A stretch of DNA of 23,886 nt, taken from the NCBI GenBank assembly GCA_964512095.1, contig CAZEIH010000039.1, positions 1-23,886 of the forward strand, written 5' to 3'. Shown here piece by piece: positions 6,136 through 18,800 of this stretch. Made by a program: the position numbers and the translations under genes. Within the stretch, counting starts at the first letter, position 1, and every line of letters begins with the position of its first letter. This DNA comes from DTU013 sp964512095. Lineage in GTDB: Bacteria; Bacillota; Clostridia; Acetivibrionales; DTU013. Below the pieces are notes generated by a model, which worked only from the letters and a program-made list of their open reading frames with translations, was not told where the DNA came from and ran no database searches.

Positions 6136-9100
6136 TTATTTATAGATTTCTGCAATTAAAGTCTCGATTAATCCCATCAGGACCACACTATTCTCCGCCC
6201 GAGTCGCCTTGCCCTTTGGCTGGAACTTACCATCAGGATAACCTTTAATTAGACCCAAGGCCTGGCAATAAGCAATGTCCTCAATCGCCCAATCAGGGAT
6301 AGCCCCAACATCTGTAAAGGACAAGTCATCGCCGCCCAGAGCAGGTAAATCAATTTCATAGAGACGAATAAACCTAACAATCAAAGCACACATCTGGTCT
6401 CGGGTCAATTCGACATTTGGTGCAAAGATACCAGATCCCATACCCATGACTATTTCATTCTCATAGCCCCAAGCTACGGCATCTGCATACCAGGCACTAG
6501 CATCCACATCTGTGAAAGTCCCCCCAGCTCTAGCTGCCGGTTCACCAGCCAAACGATGGAGAACAGTTACTAACATTCCCCTTGTCATAGCCTGGTTCGG
6601 TGCGAATTGATTATCTCCTACGCCCTTTAAGAGACCGCGGGCTGTCATAAAGTTAATCACAGTCGCTGCCCAATGGTCGATTGTATCCTTAAAAGCAATC
6701 CGATTATCTACGAAATAATAAGTCGCATCAGCTGGTGCTTGGAAATAAAGTTTGCCATTTATAGGGGCAGACAGGGCAACGAAGGTCCTGCTGCCATCAC
6801 TATTGATATAATAAGCGACAAAGGAACTCGAATTAACACCTGTTGGAATACTGGTTTCAACCAGCTCTCCAGTCTCCGCTGTTTTCGTAACAATTACTGT
6901 ATCTGGATCATAGAGATAGTCTTCATCATCATCATCAGAGCTAGTCGGTCTGAATTCTGCATGGGCAGTCACATTAGTCCCCCGCGGCATCATGAATGTA
7001 ATCGTCGATAGGCCTGTGTTATCGACTGTAACTCCATCAATAGTCCAACCTGCAAAGGTGTAACCGCTATTAGCCGTCGCCTTTATAGTCACCAGTTGAC
7101 CCGGTGAATATTGGCCACCACCACTAACCTGACCCCCTGCCGAAGCAGTTACTTTGACCATGCCCTCGTTAGTCTCTGGGCCAAAGCTCAAGACTGCAGT
7201 CCGGTGGGCTCCTGTGGCTACTTCTAACATGCCAATCAAAATACCAGTCGCATCATTGCTCAAGGTCACATTTCCATAATCATCAATTTCAGCACTACCA
7301 TCTGTAACTAGAGACTGCCAACTAATGGTGCTGTCATCACTGATGCGGAAGCTCTGGCCCTCACTGGTGATGCCAGCTAGGGCAAGGCTCTGCTGGCCAC
7401 CCAGCAAGTCCTCTGGAATGCTGCCATCTGCCATCGAGGCGCCATTGACCAGAATCTCTAAACCCTCTAAGTCGGCCAAGCCCCCGTGGGTCACCCAGAC
7501 ATCCTTGGCTAGGCTATTGCCCCACTCATCAGCAGCAGCAATTGTAAGTTCATGCCTAGAGGCAGAGTGCGGATTAGGTATATTGACCGTAAATTCAAAG
7601 GTCCCATCCGCCGCAATTGTGCCAGCTAATTGGCTAACAGTCTTTTTATCTACAATTTTACTGCCGTCAGCATAAATTAGGCTAAAGAGGGCATCAGGAT
7701 CCGTAATTCCCTTAATAGTCAGGCTACCATTTTTATTGAAAAGACTACCATTGACCGGACTGGCTAGTAGGAGCCGTGGTGGAGTCGTGTCCACTCGGAA
7801 AGTGTAATCATGCTTAAAACGATCCCCCTGACCATTGGCGCCTGTTAGAGTTAAAATATGGTCTCCTTCTGCCAAATCTGCCAGTACAATATCCACACTA
7901 GAAGTATTTGTGAAAGTTCCTCTGGAGTCCACTAACTCCGATTTCGGTCCAATAATTTGTGTATCATCGAGGACCCATTGGCCGATGACAGCCTCTGAAA
8001 TTATCGCTGTAAAGTCTATATTCTTGTCCTTGAAAGTCCCCTTTTGTTCAGTCTGGTCAGCTGTAATTGTCACCGTCGGCTTGGTCGGAACTGGTAAGGT
8101 TAACCAATTGGACATTACTTCCTGGCCATAAAGTATGCTATCATTCTCTCCATTATTATCAGTGTCTAGTAATTTATAAGGGGTGACACCAGCATAATAG
8201 GTATGACCACCAGCTAAACCATGGGTCTGTAGAACACCTGCCTCATCTTCATATTGGTAGGAACCACCAATATTGAAGGTCGTCGCACCAGAGCTTGCTC
8301 TATCATAGGTCAGCCCTGCCACATCACTAGGGCCATTATTATCGTAAATAGTCACTAGGTAACCATCAGTCTTGTCATCTGCTGGGTCTCCTATGGTTAA
8401 ACTATATTCTAGGTTACCTGCTGGAGCAAAATTATTTATCATAGCAGTACCTGGCATATTAATATTAGTATAAGATATTGTATTCTCGCTAAAGAGCAGA
8501 CCATTGACCTGGTCTTCCTTGGAATAGACTGCCCTAATATAGTAGTCACCTGTTGGTAAATCTGCAGGAAGGTCTAGAGTCGCTGATTTGCTAATAATAT
8601 CAGCTGATTTATCTAAAACTGTTAGGGCTCTACCTGCCTCAGCCGCAGCCAGGTTATTAGGATCTCCCTTGTCATTAGACTCAGTCAAATAAAAACTAAT
8701 CTTATCTAGACCAGCAAGATTTGCCCCATCCCAGGTCAGGTTTATTTTATTAGCACCCACATCCACTGTACCATTGACTGATGTTAGCTCTGGTAGTAGG
8801 CCTACATTATAGAGCATAACCGTAGAAGTTACTTCCCCAGTCGAAATATACCAATCTTTGTTGTAGTCTAACTCATCGGTCACAGTAAAACTACACACAG
8901 CCTGGCCCTTTGCCTCATCATAACTGACATTTGCATTTGCCACTTGGTTAACTGGGTCAGTGTCAGGCTTAGTCTGGTCATAGAAATATAGTGTTAAAGT
9001 ATCACCAGACATATCCGCATTTGATTTCACCTGAAAAGCATTAGCCTTGGTCTGGGCGTCTTCTTCATCAGCTGCAGCGTAACTAATCTGGACAATAGCT

Positions 9101-12100
9101 GCATTATTGTTGCTGTCCTGGACTCCTAGATTAAATTTATGTAAATTGTCATCAGGATCAGTCCACAGGCCCGCTGCCATCAAGCGTGGTAGGTCAGACG
9201 ATTCTAACACTTGGGCCGGTCCGATTGGACTAATATTAGTACCAAAGCTGGCATAAAGGGTCTGGCCACGGTCTTCATCATAATAGATCGGGATATCATC
9301 ATGGCTCATTAGATTCGGGAAGGTCGGCTGGGCCATTTGGTCACCACTTGTAAAGTCAACTCCATCCTGACCCCAATAATAGGTGACTCCATAGCCAATA
9401 CCTAGAATCTTAAAGCCACCCCAAATTTTGTCATTGTTAGCGCCTAAATCAACACCCAGCAGGGTCATACCTCCCACTACCGGCACTGACTTTGGCACAC
9501 CCAGGATGGCATAGATATATATTTCAAAGAAGAAATCCTGATAACCCTCACTGAATAAGACAATATAACCGCCACCCTTGATTACGCCCTCAAAGAAATC
9601 CACAGAGATTGAGGCCTGTAAATCAAAATCTGGATACCATTCCAGACCCAGCGAGATACTTTCAATCGCCTTTAGAGCTCCTAGAATTTTCAAATCCTTG
9701 GCCTCTAGGCTAATACCAGTTAGGCCCAGGGATATGTCAGCACGGCCATCCATTACCTGAATAATGCTAAAACTAACCGAAATTAGTAACTTGAGTGGGG
9801 GCACCGACTGGGTCATGAAGATGGTATCGTAGATGTTAGACAGACCACCGCCACCACCTGTAATCCAGACTACCCCACCGCCATCAATATTTATACCCGG
9901 CTTGAATCCACCCACATAGAAATATATCTCATCAGGTACAGGTATATCATTATGGCTCTTGAATTTTAGCCTGGCCTCCATCTGCATAGTCGGCAGTTCC
10001 ATACTGCCCTCAAAGCCAAAGGACCAATCATTGATTGTATTTACCTCTAACTCTCCGCTAATTTCCGGTAAGCTATCAATCATATTCTGCACACCGATAG
10101 CCACTTTGAAGTGAAAGCCGATAAAACCCTGGCCACAGCCAAAGAGGATATCCTCCACCATTACGGCAGCGCTAACACCCTTTTTCTCAGGTTCTTCCTC
10201 GTCCACATCTTCAAAATCAAAGAGTTTATTGGCATGGTCTTGGGAATAAAGGTGTGCCCGTAAATCCTGAGATGTATCATAAAAACGATATATATCCTGA
10301 ATCTTGGACCAATAGGTGATTTTTGGGTCATCATAAGGGTCACCCGGCACAGCCTTGAGAAAATTCAGAGATAGGCTAGCCGAAAAGGACAAAACCCTAC
10401 CGATTTCATCGCCATCATCATCCTGCATGACACCTAGCTCGCCATAGGCTAATTTGAAAACCATTCCAGCCAGGGTTTGACCTGCTCCATAAATAGAAGG
10501 CCAGACCAAACGAATTGTATTGTCATTAAAATTCTCTGTCCGCTCCCCATTTTCATCATAAGGCCGCAGAGAAAAGCTCTCCCCCTGGGATATTTGGGTC
10601 AAAATCGACTTGCCCGTCCAGATAGAGGTCCTGGCATTACTGGTCAGGAGTTCACCGTCAAATTCTACATTTATCGACGAAGTCTTAAATCCATCTGGGG
10701 TCTTGTAATCCTCATAATAGACCAGCATACTGCCGCCCTCAAAATCCATAGCACCATTAATGCTAATGGTGTTATCTACCTCATATTCCCTGGTCGAGGG
10801 GTCTAGGGTCTTAGTGCTGACAGCGCTATAATAAGTGTATTCTTTTGTGTCTTTGCCGTCCTTGCCACTATAACTTACATATTTGTCAGCCGTAAATTCT
10901 CCTCGGAAAATCAAGAGAATCTCCTCATAGTCTCCCTTATCTTTAAATTCATTAAAGTCCTCTTCACTTACAAAACTCTCCAACCTATAAGCAGGCGGCC
11001 CTGTGAAGACCTCATTTCTAACCTCAGAGCCCTTCTTATTATTGTATTCTACGACAGAGAGAATGCCGTAGCTGTCATTTCTATATTTAGGGTCCTCGGA
11101 CACGACAAAGTTGAGCTGAGGTCCTGTTTGTTTCTGGTCCTTGGCCGGGACTAGTCCAGCACTGACTGCTGCATCAGTCCACTCCAGTTGTAGGAACCAG
11201 CTTCCAGGGGCTAACTTTATCTCATCAGTTAGGGCCAAATCCAAGACCCCATCATTGATGGTAATCAGATTATGGGCTATCTCTAGGCTTTGCTTTTTAT
11301 CATGACTGTAGGCCTTGAACTGCCAATTAGCCCGGTCGGTCAGGAGGGTTGCATTAGTCACCGTCACGAAGAGATGACGGGTCCCCGAAGCATAGACGAT
11401 ATTAGGTGTCATCGAAGCAAAGTTGACCTTGGGCACATCTCCATCACTACCCGGTAATAAGATATAGATTACCTTTTCACCCAGGAGTTTATCTGTACTG
11501 AGTTCGCCAGAAGTAGCAGACACATCATAGACACCAATGGTAATACGCTCATAGGCAGCTTGGTCACTAGCCCTAGCCTGGAAATAAATTTCCTTATTGA
11601 TGGGCTTGCCTACCTGAACATCAGCATAGCTGATATTGAGTGACTTGTAAGAGTCGTAATCATAGCCCGCCATCACCTGGCCAGAATCGTCCAAAACCCG
11701 GAGATTAGATGTAGTTTGAATTGCTAGGGCCACATTTTTCAAAGGCTGGGCTCTATCACTAGCATAATTTTCAAAACTAACACCAGCTACAAAATCAGCT
11801 ACTCCCACATCGACTAGTGACTTGTAGCCATCCTTCTCATCATTTAAGGCCAAACGCAAGGGGGCTACCACATCAACGGCCACACTATTAGCTGTCGATA
11901 CATTATGACGGGAATAGACACCGTAATAGCTAATTAAACTCTCCAGCCCACCCCCAGCTGCCACACTACCCAAATCGTAGTAAAGGGCATAGGCACTGTC
12001 AGCAGTCAGATAGTCATTATAGGGATTGGTATAGTTCAAGCTAGTATCAGGACTAAAGTCAAAGAGGCTGGCAGCCAAATTATTCCAATGACCAAAGGCA

Positions 12101-12813
12101 ACCTGATAAGGCATATCCTCAGATTTATTAACAGAATAAGCCAGGACCTCTGGATCAAAGGGATTATCCATAGCATAGAAGTTCATGGGTATGGTCGCAC
12201 CCTGGATAATCTTCTCAGCAGTTATAGTTTCAGTAGAGGCGTCCTTGACCACCTGATAGCAGGCATAGTCCTGGTCGCCCAGGCTAGTGTCTAAGAGGAG
12301 TCTGGCCTTGATTGAAACAGGCGAGCTGCCATTATTCTGGCTGGCTAGTTGAATCGACACCATGCCATGCTGGCTAGACTCTTTATTCTCTAGGCTCAAG
12401 CTCTGGAAGAAGGTCAAATCTCCCACTGACCAAGAGGCCAACACAGGTCCATTTGGACTTTCCTGGACGATGGTAACCCCCTTGTGACTGGGGTCACTAG
12501 AATCGCCATACCTACCACCAAAAATATATTCTTCAACCCTAGCTCCACCGTAATCTACTTGATAGGAGACAAAGGAAGTATCAAATTCATCATTATGAAA
12601 AAGTAATTTCTTATTATTGTCGGACTTTTTCAAGAGGTCGCCCTCAATTGTATTGACAAGAAAACCCGCATTTTTCTTGGATACTTGGACCTGGACATAG
12701 CCATCTTCAATCACGTATGGCTGCAGGTCTGCTGCCATAACCCGCAAAACACCTAAGGGCAATATCGAGGCTAACAGTGTCAAACTAAGCAGACATGAGA
12801 TAAAACGTTTCAT
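6136..12813 (-). CDS. Giant exported multidomain protein with three SLH domains
   Basis: This is a 2225-aa cell-surface protein. The signal peptide MKRFISCLLSLTLLASILPL is cleaved near VMA/AD (27/28). An N-terminal beta-rich domain (about 30-310) ends in a motif like ADSAYALYYDLGSVAAGG. A long central region includes a hydrophobic, Gly-rich, beta-strand-dense segment (about 930-1200). FN3-like and Ig-like sandwiches follow (about 1390-1800), with a possible calcium loop DTDNNGENDS near 1550 and a TTPPRLLLASPVNGS Ig boundary. A divergent InlB-type/Flg_new_2 repeat lies at about 1886-1954 (GYTFAGWTIDG), then an acidic linker SSDDDDEDY. Three SLH motifs fill 2041-2225, and the last has a canonical TRAE. 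SD AGGAGG lies 8 nt before the ATG and overlaps the stop codon of the upstream giant gene, which indicates tight co-expression. Likely non-covalently bound to the cell wall. The molecular role is unknown. Confidence 0.92.
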   Translation of the reverse strand: MKRFISCLLSLTLLASILPLGVLRVMAADLQPYVIEDGYVQVQVSKKNAGFLVNTIEGDLLKKSDNNKKLLFHNDEFDTSFVSYQVDYGGARVEEYIFGGRYGDSSDPSHKGVTIVQESPNGPVLASWSVGDLTFFQSLSLENKESSQHGMVSIQLASQNNGSSPVSIKARLLLDTSLGDQDYACYQVVKDASTETITAEKIIQGATIPMNFYAMDNPFDPEVLAYSVNKSEDMPYQVAFGHWNNLAASLFDFSPDTSLNYTNPYNDYLTADSAYALYYDLGSVAAGGGLESLISYYGVYSRHNVSTANSVAVDVVAPLRLALNDEKDGYKSLVDVGVADFVAGVSFENYASDRAQPLKNVALAIQTTSNLRVLDDSGQVMAGYDYDSYKSLNISYADVQVGKPINKEIYFQARASDQAAYERITIGVYDVSATSGELSTDKLLGEKVIYILLPGSDGDVPKVNFASMTPNIVYASGTRHLFVTVTNATLLTDRANWQFKAYSHDKKQSLEIAHNLITINDGVLDLALTDEIKLAPGSWFLQLEWTDAAVSAGLVPAKDQKQTGPQLNFVVSEDPKYRNDSYGILSVVEYNNKKGSEVRNEVFTGPPAYRLESFVSEEDFNEFKDKGDYEEILLIFRGEFTADKYVSYSGKDGKDTKEYTYYSAVSTKTLDPSTREYEVDNTISINGAMDFEGGSMLVYYEDYKTPDGFKTSSINVEFDGELLTSNARTSIWTGKSILTQISQGESFSLRPYDENGERTENFNDNTIRLVWPSIYGAGQTLAGMVFKLAYGELGVMQDDDGDEIGRVLSFSASLSLNFLKAVPGDPYDDPKITYWSKIQDIYRFYDTSQDLRAHLYSQDHANKLFDFEDVDEEEPEKKGVSAAVMVEDILFGCGQGFIGFHFKVAIGVQNMIDSLPEISGELEVNTINDWSFGFEGSMELPTMQMEARLKFKSHNDIPVPDEIYFYVGGFKPGINIDGGGVVWITGGGGGLSNIYDTIFMTQSVPPLKLLISVSFSIIQVMDGRADISLGLTGISLEAKDLKILGALKAIESISLGLEWYPDFDLQASISVDFFEGVIKGGGYIVLFSEGYQDFFFEIYIYAILGVPKSVPVVGGMTLLGVDLGANNDKIWGGFKILGIGYGVTYYWGQDGVDFTSGDQMAQPTFPNLMSHDDIPIYYDEDRGQTLYASFGTNISPIGPAQVLESSDLPRLMAAGLWTDPDDNLHKFNLGVQDSNNNAAIVQISYAAADEEDAQTKANAFQVKSNADMSGDTLTLYFYDQTKPDTDPVNQVANANVSYDEAKGQAVCSFTVTDELDYNKDWYISTGEVTSTVMLYNVGLLPELTSVNGTVDVGANKINLTWDGANLAGLDKISFYLTESNDKGDPNNLAAAEAGRALTVLDKSADIISKSATLDLPADLPTGDYYIRAVYSKEDQVNGLLFSENTISYTNINMPGTAMINNFAPAGNLEYSLTIGDPADDKTDGYLVTIYDNNGPSDVAGLTYDRASSGATTFNIGGSYQYEDEAGVLQTHGLAGGHTYYAGVTPYKLLDTDNNGENDSILYGQEVMSNWLTLPVPTKPTVTITADQTEQKGTFKDKNIDFTAIISEAVIGQWVLDDTQIIGPKSELVDSRGTFTNTSSVDIVLADLAEGDHILTLTGANGQGDRFKHDYTFRVDTTPPRLLLASPVNGSLFNKNGSLTIKGITDPDALFSLIYADGSKIVDKKTVSQLAGTIAADGTFEFTVNIPNPHSASRHELTIAAADEWGNSLAKDVWVTHGGLADLEGLEILVNGASMADGSIPEDLLGGQQSLALAGITSEGQSFRISDDSTISWQSLVTDGSAEIDDYGNVTLSNDATGILIGMLEVATGAHRTAVLSFGPETNEGMVKVTASAGGQVSGGGQYSPGQLVTIKATANSGYTFAGWTIDGVTVDNTGLSTITFMMPRGTNVTAHAEFRPTSSDDDDEDYLYDPDTVIVTKTAETGELVETSIPTGVNSSSFVAYYINSDGSRTFVALSAPINGKLYFQAPADATYYFVDNRIAFKDTIDHWAATVINFMTARGLLKGVGDNQFAPNQAMTRGMLVTVLHRLAGEPAARAGGTFTDVDASAWYADAVAWGYENEIVMGMGSGIFAPNVELTRDQMCALIVRFIRLYEIDLPALGGDDLSFTDVGAIPDWAIEDIAYCQALGLIKGYPDGKFQPKGKATRAENSVVLMGLIETLIAEIYK

Positions 12814-12825
12814 TCCTATATCCTC

Positions 12826-15800
12826 CTACCTTTCCACATAAAGCAGAGTCCGATAACTTTGTCTGCTCTGACTTATGATATATATGGTATAAAAACCCTC
12901 TTGGTCGAGACTAATCTTGCCGTCAACAACTGAAAGACTAGACTTGAAATATTTCATCTGCCCTTCAGTCAGCATACCGCGACGGATTTTTAGACTATAG
13001 GGTTCGCTGATCCCCGCTGCAATTTCACGCAGTCCCTCGACAGCCAGGCTATGAGTCCCTAGGGGCAGGACTGTGATTCCGTCTGGCTCAGTGAACTTAT
13101 CAGCACCGATGATAATCATAGGCAGGTCTTTGCTGATGACCTTGACATAGCGAATAGCCTGACCTTGGTTGAGAGCACTATCTGTCACTGTGTAGGTCAC
13201 TGGATAGAGGCCTGGACTAGCTAAATTAACAGCACTAGCTAGGTCCTCATAGGACCAGTCTAATTGGTCAATAGAATCCAGATTGTCCCAAACAATTACT
13301 CCCGTCTCCATCAGGGCTTGCAAATCTAGAGCTGAAGTCCCCTCTTTGACACTGATGCTGGATTTATCAAAGCTAATCTTGGGTGCCACCTTATCAATGT
13401 TACCAACTGTAACAGAGATGCTGTCAAAATTACCCGCCTGGTCATAGGCCTTAATTATATAAACACCATTCTCAGTAAAAGATATGCTCTGGGCCACATT
13501 GGCTGTCAAGTCGTAGGTCGTGCCCTGACATTCTGCCCAGCCAGCTTCGTCAGATGTAATATCTACAGCCACACTGCCTGCCGTCATTGCTAGGCCAAAG
13601 GTATTCTCGGGGCTGACTGTCAACTTAGCTGGCCTTGTATCAATGCCAGTTGTTGTCACAGTAATCTCACTATGATTACCCGATGCATCGGCAAAGAGAT
13701 AAGTCTTAGTCTCATTCTCATCTGTATTGATGATCAGAGGGCGCTCACTATCATAGAGGACCGTTCTTTGCCCGACATTTAGGGCATAGGAAGGCTTGTC
13801 GGGAGTCAGTGTAATCTTGGCCCCGTAGGCCACTGGATAAGACTCTACATCACTCTTTTGTCGATATTTATATTCTAGCTCCTGGCCAATTGTGATCGGG
13901 ACCTTATCAATTACATTTGCCCCCAAATAAATTGTCTCTGTCGCTGCCTTGCCATTAGGGCCAGTCACCGTGAGACGGACACCATAATTGCTGGCCGTAA
14001 AGGTCAGAATAACCTGGTCTGCCAGTTGTCGATAGCTGACAGACGCATATGCTTCTGCCCCCCAGGATTGTCCATTGTCATTGGAATACTCTAGCGTCAG
14101 CTGATCAATAACTGTGCTAGAAAAGACAGTCGCTGTCACATCTGTATTGATTGGACCGCTTGGCGGACTGTTCTTATTTATATCACTTGGGTTATCTGGA
14201 TTTATATAATAGGGATACCAGGTCGTCCTAAGTTCTGGCAGACTTTCATCGATATTATCTACCCTGAGGCTCTCTCTTCCCATATTCCCCGCTATATCAT
14301 AAAAGAATAGGTCTTCACTAGTATTTGTGGTAAAGATCTTTTTGTACCAACCCTTATAGTCGCCATCTGCTGTTTCTGTTTCTAGCTTAGGACTGTCCAG
14401 GCTAACAGGGCCCGTATCATCACCCTGGTCATTTTTATCTGATAACTTAATATAGAAATTCTTCTGGTAGAGATTTTCCCATTCCCCTTTGACCTCTGCC
14501 TCAGGTGGAGTCTTGTCCAGCCAGTCCGCTATATCGCTAGCCTTGACCTCGATATAGCTGGCATTGTCTGCTGGGGCGTTGGTTTCTGCCATGGCATTAT
14601 CGACAATGACGATAGTGAAATCTCTTGCCTCTGTAATGCTGATGGTGTTAGATGCTAGACTAATCCCAGCAATATTATCACTAACAGCATCTGCATAACT
14701 GATGGAGCTAGGACTTGTTGCCTTGATTACTATTTTATAGGCTGACTGGTCATCTACATTCAGGGTCAAGAGATAGGCCTGAACATAGTTAGCAGCGGTA
14801 AAAGCATCCTCGATAGATTGCCTAGATGAATAATCGCCAAAGCTCTCTACATCCCGATAAGTCCCGTAACGCTTAGCCTTGAGATTAACCTTGACCATGG
14901 GGGCATTTTTATCCACTGGTGCCGCACCCGGCTCTGTCAAAGTAATGCCTAGAGCTGCCAGGTCTATATCTAACTGACCTTGATTAGAAAAATCATCCAC
15001 ATAAGTAAAACTGTGATTTGTCTGACTACCATATTTAAAGATATGGCTAGAGCCCGTATCATTGCTTGGAATTACATTACGAGATGTTTTATACCAGACT
15101 CTTACATCCCCTGACGTTTCCATAGGTAGGAGGGCACTCAAGCCATCCAAATTATATTCGCTACCATTAGCTTCGAAATAGAAGTAAGCCTGAGCCGATG
15201 GAGCCCCTTGGACAATATTGTCAACCTCAACCTCTAATCGATCAGCCCGTCTGTAATAGCCCTGATTGAAGAGCTGATTAGCATCATATAATTCAGGATA
15301 ATGCATAATCACCAGAGTCTGGTTCTCATCTATTTTAATGGCCTTGTCAGCTAGTGGGGTCTCACTATCGCCATTAATATCAGTGAGAGCCGATAGGCTA
15401 CCGTCCTCCATTTTTTTGAAGACCAAAATCCTGCCCTCGCTGTCAGTCGCTAGAGTTTTCACTAATATTTCTACCGCTTCCGTCGTTAGCTCCATTGGAT
15501 GAATACTTAGCGATAGACCTTTCTCCTGGAAAACATCTGTCAGAGTCAACTCTTCCTGATAGGGGCTACCAAAAATATCCTGATAACTAATAATCCAGCT
15601 CCCATCCTCTGTAATAGGGAAGGCGTCGGTCTGAATCATCCCGTATTCTGGCTCTGGATTAATCCAGGAAGATTTTGGCAAGACTGGAGAAGTAAAATGT
15701 ATTTGTAAAGCCTTATCGTAGTCTACAGCCGTATCTATATAGGCAGGAGCTTTTAATCCGTTAATGATAGGCTCGGCTTTGACCGGGTCGACATTGCTAA

Positions 15801-18800
15801 AGTCAGCACTACCGTAGAGCTGACTCCCAACTCCAGAGTCTGCTGCCGGCTTGGTGCTATTGCCTAAGGCATCAGTAGCATCCATGATGAGACTGAAATC
15901 TTGTGCGCCTGTATCGTCTGTATTGTAGCCTACAACGCCCTTGACACTAATCTCTAGCCAAGCTTCTGTATACCAAGACTCTGGCCCAGCTGCCTGCTGC
16001 CTGCTTGCCCTGACCTCGTAGATACCAGTAGGGCTAGCCTCGCTCGCTAGCCATATAAAATCCTCCCCATCTTCATTCAAGGTCAATTCCAGACCCACAT
16101 TTTCCTCAATACCCAACCAGTCCGCCCGCCCCTTATCAAAGCGAAGTCTGATTGCCAGCGGCTGATAACTTCTAAGCCAAGAGCTGTCTTCTTGAAATTC
16201 AACTGCAGATAGGCTATCGTCTTCTAGTTTGAATTTTGCCTCGTATAAGCCATCACTAACACTACTATTAAGCAGACTAATTTTTGGCGACTCTTGGTCT
16301 ACTATTACAGAGTCTAATTCACCCAAGATTGTCAAGTTACCATAGGCATCTATGGCATAGACACTATAAACATACTTACCCGCTAGTAAAGGATAGGTAT
16401 AGGTCCCATCTCCCTGGGCTAACATTTCCTGTCCCTGCAGGCCATCTTTTTTATGTAAGTTACCCTCCGAGTCTACATGGGCAACTGATACATATAAGCT
16501 AGTCCCTACCAGGGACTGGCCTGCTGCTGGTGTAAAAACTAGATTACCCACAGTTAATAGATTTGATCCATCCTTAGCCTGGCTAAAGGACAGTTCTCCC
16601 TCAAACTCCTCAGCAACTGGGTTAATAATATAATAGCGAATGGGCGATTTCTTGCCATTGGCATTTAGGACCTGGACAGCAATTGTGTTGGCCTGGTTCC
16701 TAATCAGCCCCAGCGTGGTGTAAGTATTGCCATCTACTGTCTGGCTCTGGCCAGTCTCACTAATAGCCTGACTGGCTGTATCCCAAGTCGTCAACAAGAA
16801 GGACCGCTCATAATCAGTCTCCCTAGTAACCGAATAGCTTGCATCTTCTGGACCTTGGCCAGCTGTTGCATTCCAAGCGACCAGAGCATAGGTCTCTGGT
16901 GTCTGATTTTCATCTATTGCTACTTTCATAATATTTGTAATTGTGGCCTCTCCCTTAGCTCCAGCGGAATTGACTGGTAGATAGAGGAGCTCACCAGCAT
17001 TATAGTAATTGATTGACCCATCGACATTATGCCAAGGGGCAGCATCTCGGTAATTATCTACCTCATAGGTCAGAGAACTTATAGCAAAGTCCTCGACAAT
17101 ACTGCTATTATCTATGTATATTTGCTCTCCCAAGGATAAAGTGTAGCCTTGGCCTGCCTTACAATTAACAAGCAAATTCACCTGATAATAACCGGTCGGA
17201 TAATCAGCCTTGGGCAGGACTAGAGTCTGAATGGGTCTAGGGGCTAGATATATTTTCTTATCCTCTAACCAGGATGCATCCGAGCCTTGATAGATTATTT
17301 CCACATAGGAAGAGGCATAATCAATATCTTCGTAATTCCAGCCGTTCACATCTGTCCCTAGATTTATCTGGACTTCAATTCCTTCTGCAGTTGAGAGCAT
17401 AGAATGACTTCCCTTGTCCCAAAAGCCTGGATCATGTTTAGTGTTAATGATATTGTTAGTTGAAAAATTCATCCCTGTAAAGGAAGCTGCTAGTCCTGCC
17501 TTGGTGCTAGAGACCCGTAAATTTATTTCCTCAACAGAAATAGCTGTTGCTGAAGTCGGATATAACTGGTCACTATGCTCAGGACTCTCCATATTGAAGG
17601 CATCATTTGATCCTGCTAGAACTGTCAAGGATAAATCGCCTGTGAAGCTATAATCTTCAATAATAGTACGTAAATAAGTGTCTAATGGATAGTCATCATC
17701 CTCTTCATGGAAAATGGTAAATCCGTATGTCCCATCGTCTTCGACTACCTCCATGAGTGTCCAGTCCATCTGGTCACCATTATTATCTCCAGGGTCGCCC
17801 ATATCGATTGGTCCCGCGAAGATATCTCTGGGGTCCTTTCCCTCGCCTGAATGCTCGTAATCTGCGTATCCTCCCAGGACATCTTGGTAAAATCTGTCAA
17901 AGGATACAAAGTAAAGGTCTGACCTACCAGGAGCTGGAATCATAAAAAGCAAGGTTCCCCCACTGTAGTCAACACCCTCGCCATTTCCAACTGCTAACAT
18001 TTTCAAGGATGCACTATTAGTAATCTTAGTAGAATATTCTAAACTGTATTCAATTGCTGATAAATCATATTTATAATCACCTAAATAGGTTAGGGATTCG
18101 TTACCACTGGTGTCCTTAGCCTTAACTACTAGGTGTTTGTCAAAAACACCACCACTGGGAATAGTATTTGTTGCTGTTCCCCTGCCACTACGCTGGTCGC
18201 CTGAATCAAAATCAATCGTAGTAACCGGAGCCCAAGCGGAAATATCCCCTCCTGTAAGGGGGAGGTTAGGTGCAAAGTCTAGCCAGCTATAATAGAACTC
18301 ATCAGACAGGGCAAGCGAGTCCTCTAGCTGAACTTCTACCTTTAAAGTCCAGCCTCCCGATCCATCTGGGCTTCGTTTGACCTTGTCGACCTGAGCCCTT
18401 GGGGCAAGATTATCCCAACTAGCATCTAAGCTAAAACTAATCGGTGATTCTGGGGCCTGTCTATTACCTGCGTAGTCCTTGGTGAAAAACCATAACTCTG
18501 TCTTATTCAGGCTGTATTCATGATTAACCAGAGGACGGATGAAAATATATTGTTCTTCACCGACCTGGGTAAATTCATAGACCCTGCCTGTCTCTCCTCT
18601 TTGCCAGTCCTCACTAGCATCCAGGGATGACTTGGCAGTTACTACATAATCATAAGGCTCGGCCAAACCTTCGGCATACCAGGCAAAAGAACCCTTGAGC
18701 CCTGCCACACCAGAGGAATCATCACTAACCTGAAAGGGAAAGCTAAAGGACAAATCTTGGGGATCGAGACTGATAGGCACTACATTATAAACCTCATCAC

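Noticed and set aside
6673..7011. Plus-strand ORFs inside the giant, ATPase and other genes (for example 7325-7675, 10477-10806, 2216-2455, 4098-4349)
   Set aside because: They are antisense shadows of convincing minus-strand genes, with unnatural composition, no supporting SD or promoter, and no recognisable domain.
10161..10343. 60-codon minus-strand ORF within the SLH giant gene
   Set aside because: It is an out-of-frame overlap with the giant gene and has no protein-like features.
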